Positions 15,035 through 22,922 of a stretch of DNA of 27,025 bases are shown piece by piece; the stretch's first letter is position 1, and each line of letters begins with the position of its first letter. The stretch is taken from contig CAIWKU010000029.1 in NCBI GenBank assembly GCA_903913355.1, positions 1 to 27,025 of the forward strand. The letters are read 5' to 3'. Source of the stretch: an uncultured Bacteroidota bacterium. GTDB taxonomy: Bacteria; Bacteroidota; Bacteroidia; Chitinophagales; Chitinophagaceae. The notes beneath the pieces were generated by a model. It did no database searches, was not told the DNA's origin, and saw only the letters and a program-made list of their open reading frames with translations. A program made the position numbers and the translations under genes.

Positions 15035-18000
15035 TTAGGCTTTTTCTTCTTCCAAATTTCTCACTTTCGCCATATAAGTCACATTTGGCAATACGTGCAA
15101 TTGTTCCAATACATAGAACTGACGATTTGGATTTTCTTTACGCGTTTTGGTGATAGAACTATTCTTATCATTCGCATTTCCAAAATTGATGGCGTTGGTA
15201 GGACAAGCCTGCTGGCAAGCCACTTTAATATCGCTGTCAACCATCGGACGGCTATCTCTTTTCGCTTTCAGTTTGCTTTCCTGTAAACGTTGTACACAGA
15301 ATGAACATTTCTCAATAACCCCACGTGAACGAACCGTAACATCCGGGTTTAGCACCATACGGGTAAGATCATCATTCATATCCAGTACCACATCGTTTAC
15401 AATGCCTTTCTGGTTATCAGGGAAGCTATCAGCACCTGAGTAATCAGCCCAGTTAAAACGACGTACTTTATACGGACAGTTATTGGCGCAATACCTGGTA
15501 CCAATACAACGGTTATAAGTCATCTGGTTTAATCCTTCGCTGCTATGGTTGGTAGCTGCAACGGGACAAACGTTTTCACAAGGTGCATTGTCACAATGCT
15601 GACACATCATCGGTTGAAAAACCACATTCGGGTTATCCATATCACCACTGAAATAGCGGTCAATTCGTAACCAATGCATTTCATGTCCGCGTAAAACTTC
15701 CGGTTTACCAACAACAGACACATTATTTTCAGCATTACAAGCTACCACACAGGCACCGCAACCGGTACAGGTGTTCAGGTCAACGCTCATGCCCCATTTG
15801 ATGCCTGGTCTGTCATAAACAGGATAGATGGTACCCTGTCCTTCAAATTTTTCCAATCCACCCCAGGGTTTCAATTCTTTTTCACGATCGTCACGAATAC
15901 CGGTAGGCTCTTTTTTATATTCAGCAAGAGTAAGCTCTTTCATTACCTCTGTACGAACACCTTGTTTGGTATCGTAACGGCTATGTGTTTGTGTTAAGGC
16001 AACAGGGTAAGTATCGCCTGTAGATACTATGGTAACATCTGCCTGTGTAAAGCTTACAGAAGAACCACTGATAGATGCAAAAGGGAATGCATTTTTACCG
16101 GTACCTACCACCGCTTTTCCTAATTTCTCACTGCGACCATATCCAATAGCGATCGCAATGGTATCAGGCTGTGTTCCCGGAATGATCAAAGCAGGTAATT
16201 CAACGCTTTTACCGTTAACGGTAACTTTCACCACTTTTTTAGGTGGATTTACTTCGTATGAATCGGCCTGACCATTATTATTCAAATCAATATCCAGCAA
16301 GGTTCTTGCCAATGCAGGAGATACAATTACATAGTTATCCCAGGTAGCGCGGGTTACCGGATCGGGTAATTCCTGCAGCCATGGGTTTGAAGCACCCTGA
16401 CCGGCTCCGATACCTATTTTTTCATACAATACCAGTTCAATCTTTCCGCCTTTTTTAGCTGAGCCCAATGCAGTAACAGCCCCTGCAACAGAACTGCTGT
16501 TAAAAGAAGCTCCGGTTAATCCGGCAACAGAAGATGGGTTGATTACACCATCCTGTAATGCTTTATCCCAACCGGTTTCTCCTCCTACTTTCGCACTCCA
16601 GTAAGATTTTAAAGAAGCGAGATAATCGCTGGAAGAACCACTCCATTTCAGCAGGCTATCCTGCCATTGGCGTGTTTTAAATAAAGGATAAATAGTAGGT
16701 TGCTGGAAAGAGAAATAACCGGCTTTTGGCTCGGCATCGCCCCAACTTTCCAGGTAATGGTGATCAGGAATTACAAATTTGCAAAGCTCAGCCGTTTCAT
16801 CCAGTTTAGAACTGAAGGAAACCGTGGTTTTTACTTTTTTCAGTCCGGCTTTTACTTTATCCGCATCAAACCAGGTATATACCGGGTTAGCACCATGAAT
16901 TAATAATGTATTTACCGACCCTGCATTCAGTTCTTCAACGAGTTTGGCAAAATCTGCATCAATACCCTGACGGTAATTAACGGTAGCAGACCAGTCGATG
17001 GTTTTACCCCCTGCTCCTACTGCTTCGTTAATTGCATTTACCAGTATCTGCACATTTACATCATTACTACCTGAAACTACGAGAGCAGCGCCTTTACTGG
17101 CTAATAATGCTTTCGCTGTTTTTTCGATCCCGGATTTCAGTTTTGCATCGGCAATCCCTGAAATTTCCTGACCGTTTACGGCATGGTATAATGCAAGCAC
17201 CACCGCAGCTGTTTCAGATGGGCGGTGTAAATATTTTTCGTCGGCATTAGATCCTGTTAAGCTGGCCACACTTTCAAAATGAATGTGTTTGCTCATTTCA
17301 GGATTCTTTTCATCTAATTTTTTACCGGTAGCATATTGTTTGGCAAATTCGATCGGGGTTAACCAGGTTCCGAGGAAATCGGCACCCAGGCTTACAATCG
17401 TTTTTGCGTTTTCGAAATGATACGATGGAATGGCCTTTTTACCATAAGTGGCTTCATTAGCCAGTAATAAGCCGGTATAAGAAACCGCATCATAAGTTAC
17501 ATGGCGGCTGCCTGGAAATTTAGCAATCAGTTGGTTGATGGCTTCCTTAGTAGTTGGAGATGTAATGGTACTGGTTAGGATAACCACCGGACCGGAAATA
17601 GCAGCTGCAACGGCTTTATCGATGGCTTCGAAAGTAGCTTCATTGCCATCAATGGTTGGGAAACGTAAACGGGCAGTATCATATAAATCTAATACGGAAG
17701 CCTGAACACGGGCAGAAGTACCGCCTTTGGTAAGGGGACTAAGATCATTTCCTTCAATCTTAATGGGGCGACCATCGCGAACTTTGGCCAGAACGCTTAC
17801 GGTATCACCATCCTGTACATACGTGGTTGCATAATATTTTGAAATACCCGGAACAACATCTTCAGGTTTATTAGCAAAAGGGATGGCCTTTTTAACGGGT
17901 ATTTCGCAACTGGCTGCAACGGCTGCTGCGGCAGTACTAAAACCCAAATATTTCAGGAAATCTCTTCTTGGCGCTTTGGCTTCTAAAAAGCTGCTACCCT

Positions 18001-18109
18001 CTTCGGCTACAAAAGGAAGTTCTTCTTTGAACTCGTCTTTTACATCTTTATTATAAGCTTCAGACTGATTCAGCTCTCCAAAACTTTGCCAGTGCTTTTT
18101 TTGATCCAT
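15035..18109 (-). CDS. actB: Alternative complex III subunit ActB (TAT/lipoprotein, MoCo-like domain plus Fe-S domain)
   Basis: A 1024-residue fusion of a molybdopterin-oxidoreductase-like domain, which has lost its cofactor in this family, with a four-cluster ferredoxin-like domain. The N-terminus carries a TAT-like signal (APRRDFLKYLGFS, R48-R49) followed by Ala-rich sequence and a lipobox-type VAASC (C68), suggesting TAT export and lipid anchoring. Cys motifs for Fe-S clusters lie near residues 779-790 (CTGCGACVVAC), 837 (CQHCDNAPCENVCP), 864 (CIGTRYCANNCP), 933 (CSFCVQ) and 967 (CQQACP). It relays electrons between the quinol-site subunit and the ActA hemes. It is the largest gene of the operon and follows actA after a 174-base repeat-rich gap. 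Confidence 0.95.
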   Translation of the reverse strand: MDQKKHWQSFGELNQSEAYNKDVKDEFKEELPFVAEEGSSFLEAKAPRRDFLKYLGFSTAAAAVAASCEIPVKKAIPFANKPEDVVPGISKYYATTYVQDGDTVSVLAKVRDGRPIKIEGNDLSPLTKGGTSARVQASVLDLYDTARLRFPTIDGNEATFEAIDKAVAAAISGPVVILTSTITSPTTKEAINQLIAKFPGSRHVTYDAVSYTGLLLANEATYGKKAIPSYHFENAKTIVSLGADFLGTWLTPIEFAKQYATGKKLDEKNPEMSKHIHFESVASLTGSNADEKYLHRPSETAAVVLALYHAVNGQEISGIADAKLKSGIEKTAKALLASKGAALVVSGSNDVNVQILVNAINEAVGAGGKTIDWSATVNYRQGIDADFAKLVEELNAGSVNTLLIHGANPVYTWFDADKVKAGLKKVKTTVSFSSKLDETAELCKFVIPDHHYLESWGDAEPKAGYFSFQQPTIYPLFKTRQWQDSLLKWSGSSSDYLASLKSYWSAKVGGETGWDKALQDGVINPSSVAGLTGASFNSSSVAGAVTALGSAKKGGKIELVLYEKIGIGAGQGASNPWLQELPDPVTRATWDNYVIVSPALARTLLDIDLNNNGQADSYEVNPPKKVVKVTVNGKSVELPALIIPGTQPDTIAIAIGYGRSEKLGKAVVGTGKNAFPFASISGSSVSFTQADVTIVSTGDTYPVALTQTHSRYDTKQGVRTEVMKELTLAEYKKEPTGIRDDREKELKPWGGLEKFEGQGTIYPVYDRPGIKWGMSVDLNTCTGCGACVVACNAENNVSVVGKPEVLRGHEMHWLRIDRYFSGDMDNPNVVFQPMMCQHCDNAPCENVCPVAATNHSSEGLNQMTYNRCIGTRYCANNCPYKVRRFNWADYSGADSFPDNQKGIVNDVVLDMNDDLTRMVLNPDVTVRSRGVIEKCSFCVQRLQESKLKAKRDSRPMVDSDIKVACQQACPTNAINFGNANDKNSSITKTRKENPNRQFYVLEQLHVLPNVTYMAKVRNLEEEKA

Positions 18110-18114
18110 ATACT

Positions 18115-18280
18115 AATTTGAAAATTTGTTAATTTGAAAATTTGAAAATGGTCTGACAAAGGATCCATTCGCTATTCTCAATTCTCCGAATTCATTTAGA
18201 CTGTTTACTTATTCCCTATTGAAACCTTGATTCACCGAAAATCTGAAAATTTTCATTTTCAAATTTTCAAATTCTCAAAT
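18115..18280. repeat. ATTTGAAAATTTG-type inverted repeat arms in the actA-actB gap
   Basis: The 174-base gap between actA and actB has a left arm (18115-18150) of repeated AATTTGAAAATTTG and a right arm (18243-18280) with the complementary TTTTCAAATTTTCAAAT. The 92 bases between them are ordinary. The arms could pair in the mRNA between the first two act genes. No ORF is present. Confidence 0.6.
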
Positions 18281-18283
18281 CAA

Positions 18284-19540
18284 TTAATAGTGACATTTCT
18301 GACACTCTGTACCGCCAATCTTCGCTACTGTAATTCCTTTTGTGCTGTCTAATTTTCCGCTCTTCAGATCCTGGTGGTATTTTTCATAAATACTGTAAAA
18401 TCCATTTTCTTTAAACTGCACTTTGGTTTCGCGGTGACAGTTAATACACCAGCCCATGCTCAGGTCGGCAAATTGTTTTACTTCATCCATTTTCTGGATC
18501 TCACCATGACAGGTTTGACAAGCCACCTGGCCTGCTTTTACGTGTTGTGAGTGGTTAAAATAAACGTGATCGGGTAAGTTGTGGATACGGGTCCATTCGA
18601 TAGGTGTTGCTTTGGTAGCATCCCATGGTTTCCCTTCTTCAAAACCCGCGTATTTGTATAATTTTTTAATTTCTGCTGTACCATTCACTTCATCTCCTTC
18701 TTCAGTATATATCTTATCGCCTTTGTATTCATTAATGGCCATATGACAGTTCATACAGATATTCACTGCAGGGATGGTTGCCTGTTTGCCCTGGTAAACA
18801 CCAATATGGCAATACTGACAATTGATTTGGTTAATGCCGGCATGTACTTTATGTGAGTAGTAAATGGGTTGTTGTGGCTGGTAATCCTTGCTGCGACCCA
18901 GGCCCATAGCACCTTTGGAAGTCAGGTATCCGCCTACAATAAAGAGAATTACTGTAACAAAAGCGATATAGCTTTTGTTTCTCCAGAAAGGAACAGGTTC
19001 AATAGCAGGCAGGCCATCTTTTTCATCTGCCAATTTTTTCAGGTTGGCATTTACCTGTAATAAGGTAAGGGCAACAACTGCGAGAATCAGGGTCAGAATC
19101 CCGAATAAAAGGGTATTATCACTTTCAGCACCTTTTGCTTCAGCAGGATTGCCCCCGGCAGCTGGGGTAGCACCAGGAGCTGGAACAGTCTTAATATACC
19201 CAAGGATGGCATCTATTTCCTTATCTGTGATATTAGGAAACTGGGTCATCGCTATTTTATTGTTTTCTACAAACAAATCATTGGCGTATTTATCGCCTGA
19301 TTTCAGAACGGCAGCATTGTTCTTGATCCATGCATGCAGTTTGGCCTTATCAGGCCAACGATCTTCCACGCCAGCCAAAGCCGGACCGGTTAGTTTTTTA
19401 TTAACAGCATGACAAGCAGCACAGTTAGCCTGGAAAAGCGCTTTTCCGTCTTGTGCATTTGCTGTATTACCCAGAGAAAGACCCAGGAAAAGAATGGTAC
19501 CGGTAATGCTGGTTTTGGCGAAACGTCTAAAAGATATCAT
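18284..19540 (-). CDS. actA: Alternative complex III subunit ActA, monoheme plus pentaheme cytochrome c
   Basis: Electron-transfer subunit facing outside the cytoplasm. I choose the ATG at 19540: it gives 418 residues with a clear Sec signal (MISFRRFAKTSITGTILFLG... cut near NTANAQ), whereas the longer open frame to 19687 adds a polar extension and crosses the likely promoter. Six CxxCH motifs lie at 40-44, 241-245, 262-266, 341-345, 365-369 and 413-417. The first belongs to a class I cytochrome c domain (distal Met probably M98); the other five form the pentaheme ActA core. Two hydrophobic segments (about 143-163, 190-208) separate the domains. It is the first gene of the operon. Confidence 0.94.
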   Translation of the reverse strand: MISFRRFAKTSITGTILFLGLSLGNTANAQDGKALFQANCAACHAVNKKLTGPALAGVEDRWPDKAKLHAWIKNNAAVLKSGDKYANDLFVENNKIAMTQFPNITDKEIDAILGYIKTVPAPGATPAAGGNPAEAKGAESDNTLLFGILTLILAVVALTLLQVNANLKKLADEKDGLPAIEPVPFWRNKSYIAFVTVILFIVGGYLTSKGAMGLGRSKDYQPQQPIYYSHKVHAGINQINCQYCHIGVYQGKQATIPAVNICMNCHMAINEYKGDKIYTEEGDEVNGTAEIKKLYKYAGFEEGKPWDATKATPIEWTRIHNLPDHVYFNHSQHVKAGQVACQTCHGEIQKMDEVKQFADLSMGWCINCHRETKVQFKENGFYSIYEKYHQDLKSGKLDSTKGITVAKIGGTECQKCHY

Positions 19541-19588
19541 ATTCACAAACTGTGGTTCTTGGTGTGGAAAAATATCCGTGAACGGCTG

Positions 19589-19596
19589 CAAAAATA
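19589..19596 (-). promoter_or_regulatory. -7 box (TATTTTTG) upstream of actA
   Basis: On the minus strand TATTTTTG matches the Bacteroidota -7 consensus TAnnTTTG. A TTTG lies upstream (19611-19614), but the 14-base gap is shorter than the usual spacing of about 19, so the -33 part is weak. Transcription would begin near 19582, giving a leader of about 40 bases to the ATG at 19540 and driving the whole act-cox operon. Confidence 0.45.
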
Positions 19597-19729
19597 TGAC
19601 AGGAACCTGACAAAAACTAAACCTTGAAAAAATTTTTTTATCCTTATCTGGCTTGAGTTTCAGCCGATTGGCCTGTGGATAAATCAAATAGTGTCATGGT
19701 TTTGGTTTGGAATTTGGGCTTTTTAGAGT

Positions 19730-19883
19730 TTGGCCGTTTGGGGATTGGCTGTTGGCAGTTAGCACTTGGCTTTGGGCTAATGGCTTTGATCATTTTAATT
19801 TTCAGAATTAGCAATAGGGTATGAAAATAAGCCAATGGCCAACAGCCAATAGCCAAAGTCTTAAAAGCCAACAGCCAACTGCC
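19730..19883. repeat. Large imperfect inverted repeat of TTGGC / GCCAA phrases
   Basis: The left arm (19730-19788) is made of TTGGC words such as GGATTGGCTGTTGGCAG. The right arm (19831-19883) is made of complementary GCCAA words such as GCCAATGGCCAACAGCCAA. About 40 bases separate them. It fills most of the 377-base gap between actA and the divergent DUF6787-PurN gene, whose start is 35 bases from the right arm. The rest of the gap holds the actA promoter; I see no other gene there. Confidence 0.65.
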
Positions 19884-19917
19884 TTATAATTCCAGATTTT
19901 TATCCCATTTTTGACCC

Positions 19918-20826
19918 ATGTTCCAAAAATTACAGCAGAAATGGGGGGTTAGTCATCGCCAGTTCTGGATCATTTTCATTGTTTTTGGCCTTACAGGCAC
20001 CACTACGGCCATACTTACCCGTTATGTAACTGCCTGGCTGGGTATGGATGCTTCCAGTTTTTGGGTATGGAAACTACTTGTCAGGTTGGGAATGCTGGTT
20101 TTTGGATACCAATTCATTTTATTGGGCTATGGGGCTTTGCTGGGTCAATGGGCATTTTTCTGGAAATACGAAGCGCTTTTATTAAGAAAGTTGGGTTTTT
20201 TAAGTCAACAGACAATGGCCAATCGCCAATCGCCAACAGCCAATCACCAACATCCAAAACCCAAAACCCAACTGGCCATTTTCGCCTCGGGTGCCGGTTC
20301 AAATGCGCAGAAAATTATTGAACATTTCAAAAATCATCCTTCTGTAAGGGTTGCCCTGGTGGTTTGCAACAAGCCGGGGGCGGGGGTTTTGCAGATTGCG
20401 TCGGAGAATGGGATTCCTTATTTATTGATTGAGAAAGAGCGGTTTTTCAGGGGGGATACTTATTTACCGGTACTGAAAGAATATGGTATCAATTTTATTG
20501 TGCTGGCGGGGTTTTTATGGAAAGTTCCTGCTGCTTTGATTGAAGCTTATCCGCAAAAAATACTGAATATTCATCCTGCCTTATTACCCAAATATGGGGG
20601 AAAGGGTATGTATGGGATGCATGTGCATGAAGCAGTAATTGCGGCTGGCGAAAAGCAAAGCGGGATTACCATCCATTATGTAAATGAACATTTTGATGAG
20701 GGGGCACCTGTTTTTCAGGCTGTCTGTACCATTGACGAAAAGGATACACCTGAAACCCTGGCGCAGAAAATACATCTATTGGAACATGCCCATTTCCCGA
20801 TTGAGATTGAAAAAATTGTTTCCTGA
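19918..20826 (+). CDS. purN: DUF6787 membrane domain fused to phosphoribosylglycinamide formyltransferase (PurN)
   Basis: 302 residues in one frame. Residues 1-95 match the DUF6787 family: QKWGVSHRQFWIIFIVFGLTGTTT..., two or three hydrophobic helices, then LLGQWAFFWKYE...RKLGFL, where free-standing members end. Residues 96-118 are a polar linker (SQQTMANRQSPTANHQHPK...) encoded by a GCCAA-type repeat. Residues 119-302 are PurN, which formylates GAR from 10-formyl-THF in purine synthesis: LAIFASGAGSN, then catalytic N217 and H219 in ILNIHPALLPKYGGKGMYG, and D260 in HFDEG. An ATG at codon 100 (20215) could start PurN separately with a repeat-derived N-terminus. Both domains look intact. Fusion is the direct reading; use of the internal start cannot be excluded. 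Confidence 0.9.
   Translation: MFQKLQQKWGVSHRQFWIIFIVFGLTGTTTAILTRYVTAWLGMDASSFWVWKLLVRLGMLVFGYQFILLGYGALLGQWAFFWKYEALLLRKLGFLSQQTMANRQSPTANHQHPKPKTQLAIFASGAGSNAQKIIEHFKNHPSVRVALVVCNKPGAGVLQIASENGIPYLLIEKERFFRGDTYLPVLKEYGINFIVLAGFLWKVPAALIEAYPQKILNIHPALLPKYGGKGMYGMHVHEAVIAAGEKQSGITIHYVNEHFDEGAPVFQAVCTIDEKDTPETLAQKIHLLEHAHFPIEIEKIVS
20215..20277 (+). repeat. GCCAA-phrase repeat inside the DUF6787-PurN reading frame
   Basis: About 63 bases built from GCCAATCGCCAAC and ACCCAAAACCCAACTGGCC-like words, the same vocabulary as the right arm at 19831-19883 and in the same orientation. It reads in frame without a stop and supplies the 96-118 linker. Confidence 0.75.
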
Positions 20827-20902
20827 ATGCTGCTTTCATTAGCCAAATAAATTTTGTCGTCTTTCTTTTGTTTTGGAACTTACTCATCCCAAATAACCCC
20901 AT

Positions 20903-22189
20903 ATGAGAAAAATCATCGGATTACTGCTGATTGCATCATTTTGCATTAGCAGCCAATATGCGCAAACCGGTAAAGGACCTGTGTTGGTAGCAGGCAGTCC
21001 TGAAAAAACCCATTTTTCTGCTGCGCGGTTACAACGTATTGATAAACTGATTCAGCAGTATATTGACAGTAACTGGATTGCCGGGGCTATTGCCATCGTG
21101 GCCCAGAACGGGAATATCGTTTACCATAAAGCCATCGGGTATGATGATAAAGAAAAGAATAAGCCCTTACAGAAAGATGCCATCTTCCGGATTGCTTCTC
21201 AAACAAAAGCCATCACCAGTGTTGGCGTAATGATCCTATACGAGCAGGGTAAATTTTTATTGGATGACCCTATCTCCAAATACATCCCTCAATTTAAGAA
21301 ACCAGTGGTGTTGGATAAATTTAATAAAGCAGATTCCAGCTATACCACCATTCCAGCCAAAAGAGAAATAACCATTCGTGACCTGTTAACCCATACTTCG
21401 GGAATTGGCTATGCACAGATAGGCAGTGAAACCATGAATGCCATTTATTATAAAGCCGGTGTGGTTGGCGGCATTGGTTTGAAAGGAGGATTGCTGGCCG
21501 ATAATATCAAAAAACTGGCTACCCTTCCATTGGTACACCAGCCCGGGGAAAGATTTACCTATGGTTTGAATACGGATGTGTTGGGATACCTGATTGAGGT
21601 GGTGAGCGGACAAAGCTTCGACCAGTTTTTGCGTAAAAATATCTTTGAACCAATTGGTATGAAGGATACTTATTTCTATATCCCAAAAGAAAAACAAAGT
21701 CGTTTAGCCATGTTGCATTCTGATGATGATACCAAACATGTATCAAATACGCCAGAAGTAATTTCTGTAAACGGAACTTTTTACCGCGATTATCCTAATC
21801 TGGATGGAGGCAGTTTCTATTCGGGTGGTGGTGGATTGGTATCTACTGCTTATGATTATGCTGTTTTTATGCAGATGATGCTCAACAAAGGGGAATATAA
21901 TGGGAAAAGAATATTGAGTCCGCATTCAGTAACTATGATGACCACCAATCAATTACCCGAATCGCTGCAAATTCCATTTGGACTTGGGTTTCAGATTGTA
22001 ACCGAAAATGCTGCTGCCAAGAGTATTGCCTCACCGGGCAGTTTTAGCTGGGGTGGTATGTTTGCATCCTCTTATTGGATAGATCCCAAAGAAAAAATAG
22101 TGGCACAGTTTGTATTGCAGCAATATCCGTTTAGTCATGGAGATATTGCGGAGAAATTTAAAGTGGCTGTTTATCAGGCCCTGGAATAA
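20903..22189 (+). CDS. Secreted serine hydrolase, beta-lactamase/transpeptidase-like fold
   Basis: 428 residues beginning with a Sec signal (MRKIIGLLLIASFCISSQYAQ). The beta-lactamase-family motifs are present: SQTK (S99, K102) as SxxK in FRIASQTKAITSVG, Y220 in RFTYGLNTDVLGYLIEVVSG as the tyrosine motif, and GGGGLVSTAYDYAVFMQMML followed by a late SWGGMF in place of KTG. This pattern belongs to the class C-like esterase/D-aminopeptidase branch (EstB type) rather than resistance beta-lactamases; substrate unknown. It starts 76 bases after purN on the same strand and ends before a GC-rich hairpin. Confidence 0.9.
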   Translation: MRKIIGLLLIASFCISSQYAQTGKGPVLVAGSPEKTHFSAARLQRIDKLIQQYIDSNWIAGAIAIVAQNGNIVYHKAIGYDDKEKNKPLQKDAIFRIASQTKAITSVGVMILYEQGKFLLDDPISKYIPQFKKPVVLDKFNKADSSYTTIPAKREITIRDLLTHTSGIGYAQIGSETMNAIYYKAGVVGGIGLKGGLLADNIKKLATLPLVHQPGERFTYGLNTDVLGYLIEVVSGQSFDQFLRKNIFEPIGMKDTYFYIPKEKQSRLAMLHSDDDTKHVSNTPEVISVNGTFYRDYPNLDGGSFYSGGGGLVSTAYDYAVFMQMMLNKGEYNGKRILSPHSVTMMTTNQLPESLQIPFGLGFQIVTENAAAKSIASPGSFSWGGMFASSYWIDPKEKIVAQFVLQQYPFSHGDIAEKFKVAVYQALE

Positions 22190-22216
22190 CTCACGCCGAC
22201 TTTGCTGCGCTGGTCA

Positions 22217-22240
22217 CCCCTCTCTACGAATAGAGAGGGG
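22217..22240. terminator. Hairpin between convergent genes, possible terminator
   Basis: A perfect 10-bp stem CCCCTCTCTA/TAGAGAGGGG with a CGAA loop, 27 bases past the serine hydrolase stop and facing the 3' end of the DUF2892 gene. There is no real T-tract on either side, so a terminator role is only probable; it could also be a small repeat hairpin. Confidence 0.5.
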
Positions 22241-22251
22241 TAGAAGCAATT

Positions 22252-22479
22252 TTATTTATGTTTATGTGAATTCTTTCCTTTGTTATCGCAGGTATTCATT
22301 CCTACTATTGTATATAACGGACAGAAGCTGATCATTGATGTTGCCAGGAATATGGCTCCCAATACTACCAGAACAATACCCAATGTGCCAGTTACCATTT
22401 GGGTAAAATAGAGTACCCCAAAAAGAATTGCTGCCAGAACGCGGAGGGCGCGGTCCAGGTTTCCCATGTTTTTTTTCAT
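22252..22479 (-). CDS. DUF2892 (YgaP-like) small membrane protein
   Basis: 75 residues. The N-terminal MKKNMGNLDRALRVLAAILFG is the hallmark of DUF2892 (the transmembrane part of E. coli YgaP). Two hydrophobic helices (about 11-29 and 30-49) follow, then FCPLYTIVGMNTC with the family FCPLY-GxxTC motif. The tail is Lys/His-rich. There is no rhodanese domain. Its start is 10 bases after the stop of a 34-residue membrane peptide gene on the same strand, so the two probably form a small operon. Confidence 0.88.
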   Translation of the reverse strand: MKKNMGNLDRALRVLAAILFGVLYFTQMVTGTLGIVLVVLGAIFLATSMISFCPLYTIVGMNTCDNKGKNSHKHK

Positions 22480-22489
22480 ACTTGTCGTT

Positions 22490-22594
22490 TTATTTTTTGG
22501 TAATCCCCAGTGCCACCAATGTGATCAGGAAAGCAATCATTGCGCAGATCAGACAGACAAGCACCAGTTTTTGCAATTTACCCCTTTTATTCAT
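22490..22594 (-). CDS. 34-residue single-helix membrane peptide
   Basis: ATG at 22594, TAA at 22492-22490. The product is MNKRGKLQKL followed by a hydrophobic stretch (LVLVCLICAMIAFLITLVALG) and a short GITKK end: a basic N-terminus with one membrane helix. It is too short for family recognition. Its position 10 bases upstream of the DUF2892 gene, and the clean basic-hydrophobic-basic plan, favour a real gene. Confidence 0.5.
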   Translation of the reverse strand: MNKRGKLQKLVLVCLICAMIAFLITLVALGITKK

Positions 22595-22669
22595 GTATCA
22601 AATCTAGGGATTGCGGGGGTTATTTTTTTATGATGTTGGTCAGGCAGGACGGGTTTTATTTGTATTTGC

Positions 22670-22782
22670 GTCGTATTTGCTTCGTGTTTGCTTCGGTTGT
22701 AACCGAACAACTATCGAAGGTTCTTCGGTTATAATCGAAGCGGCTTCGGTTGCAACCGAAGGAAATAAGAAGCAAGTACGAG
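22670..22782. repeat. Nested palindromic array (three TTCGGTTnnAAyCGAA units inside long inverted arms)
   Basis: Three 16-bp palindromes lie at 22692-22707 (TTCGGTTGTAACCGAA), 22724-22739 (TTCGGTTATAATCGAA) and 22745-22760 (TTCGGTTGCAACCGAA). They sit inside imperfect outer arms, 22670-22696 pairing with 22756-22782 at 22 of 27 positions. The array fills much of the 328-base gap between the small membrane-peptide gene and the TPR gene, about 100-170 bases upstream of the former. ORFs run through it on both strands but look like products of the palindromes. Either an operator cluster or a repeat element. Confidence 0.7.
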
Positions 22783-22922
22783 TCGAATACGAAGGAAATA
22801 AGGAGAATGCTCATTTTTTGCAATGCGAAGAACGGTGAGGCATACAAGAGGGGCACACCAAGGCACAAGGGGGGGATACCAAAATGAGGGGATTTATTCG
22901 GAAAGGGAAACCAAAAAAAGCC

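Noticed and set aside
15147..15443. 98-residue plus-strand ORF opposite actB
   Set aside because: Antisense to the conserved Fe-S domain of actB, with no independent signal.
19644..19871. 75-residue minus-strand ORF in the actA-purN gap
   Set aside because: Most of it is translated TTGGC/GCCAA repeat (CQQPIPKRPNSKKPK...), so not a believable gene.
22692..22760. Possible CRISPR array (three similar 16-bp units)
   Set aside because: Units are palindromes with spacings of 16 and 5 bases, not direct repeats with uniform spacers, and no cas gene is present.
22611..22868. ORFs on both strands through the palindromic array (75 and 70 residues)
   Set aside because: Their sequence is generated by the palindromes, they are mirror-like on both strands, and they have no start context or family match.
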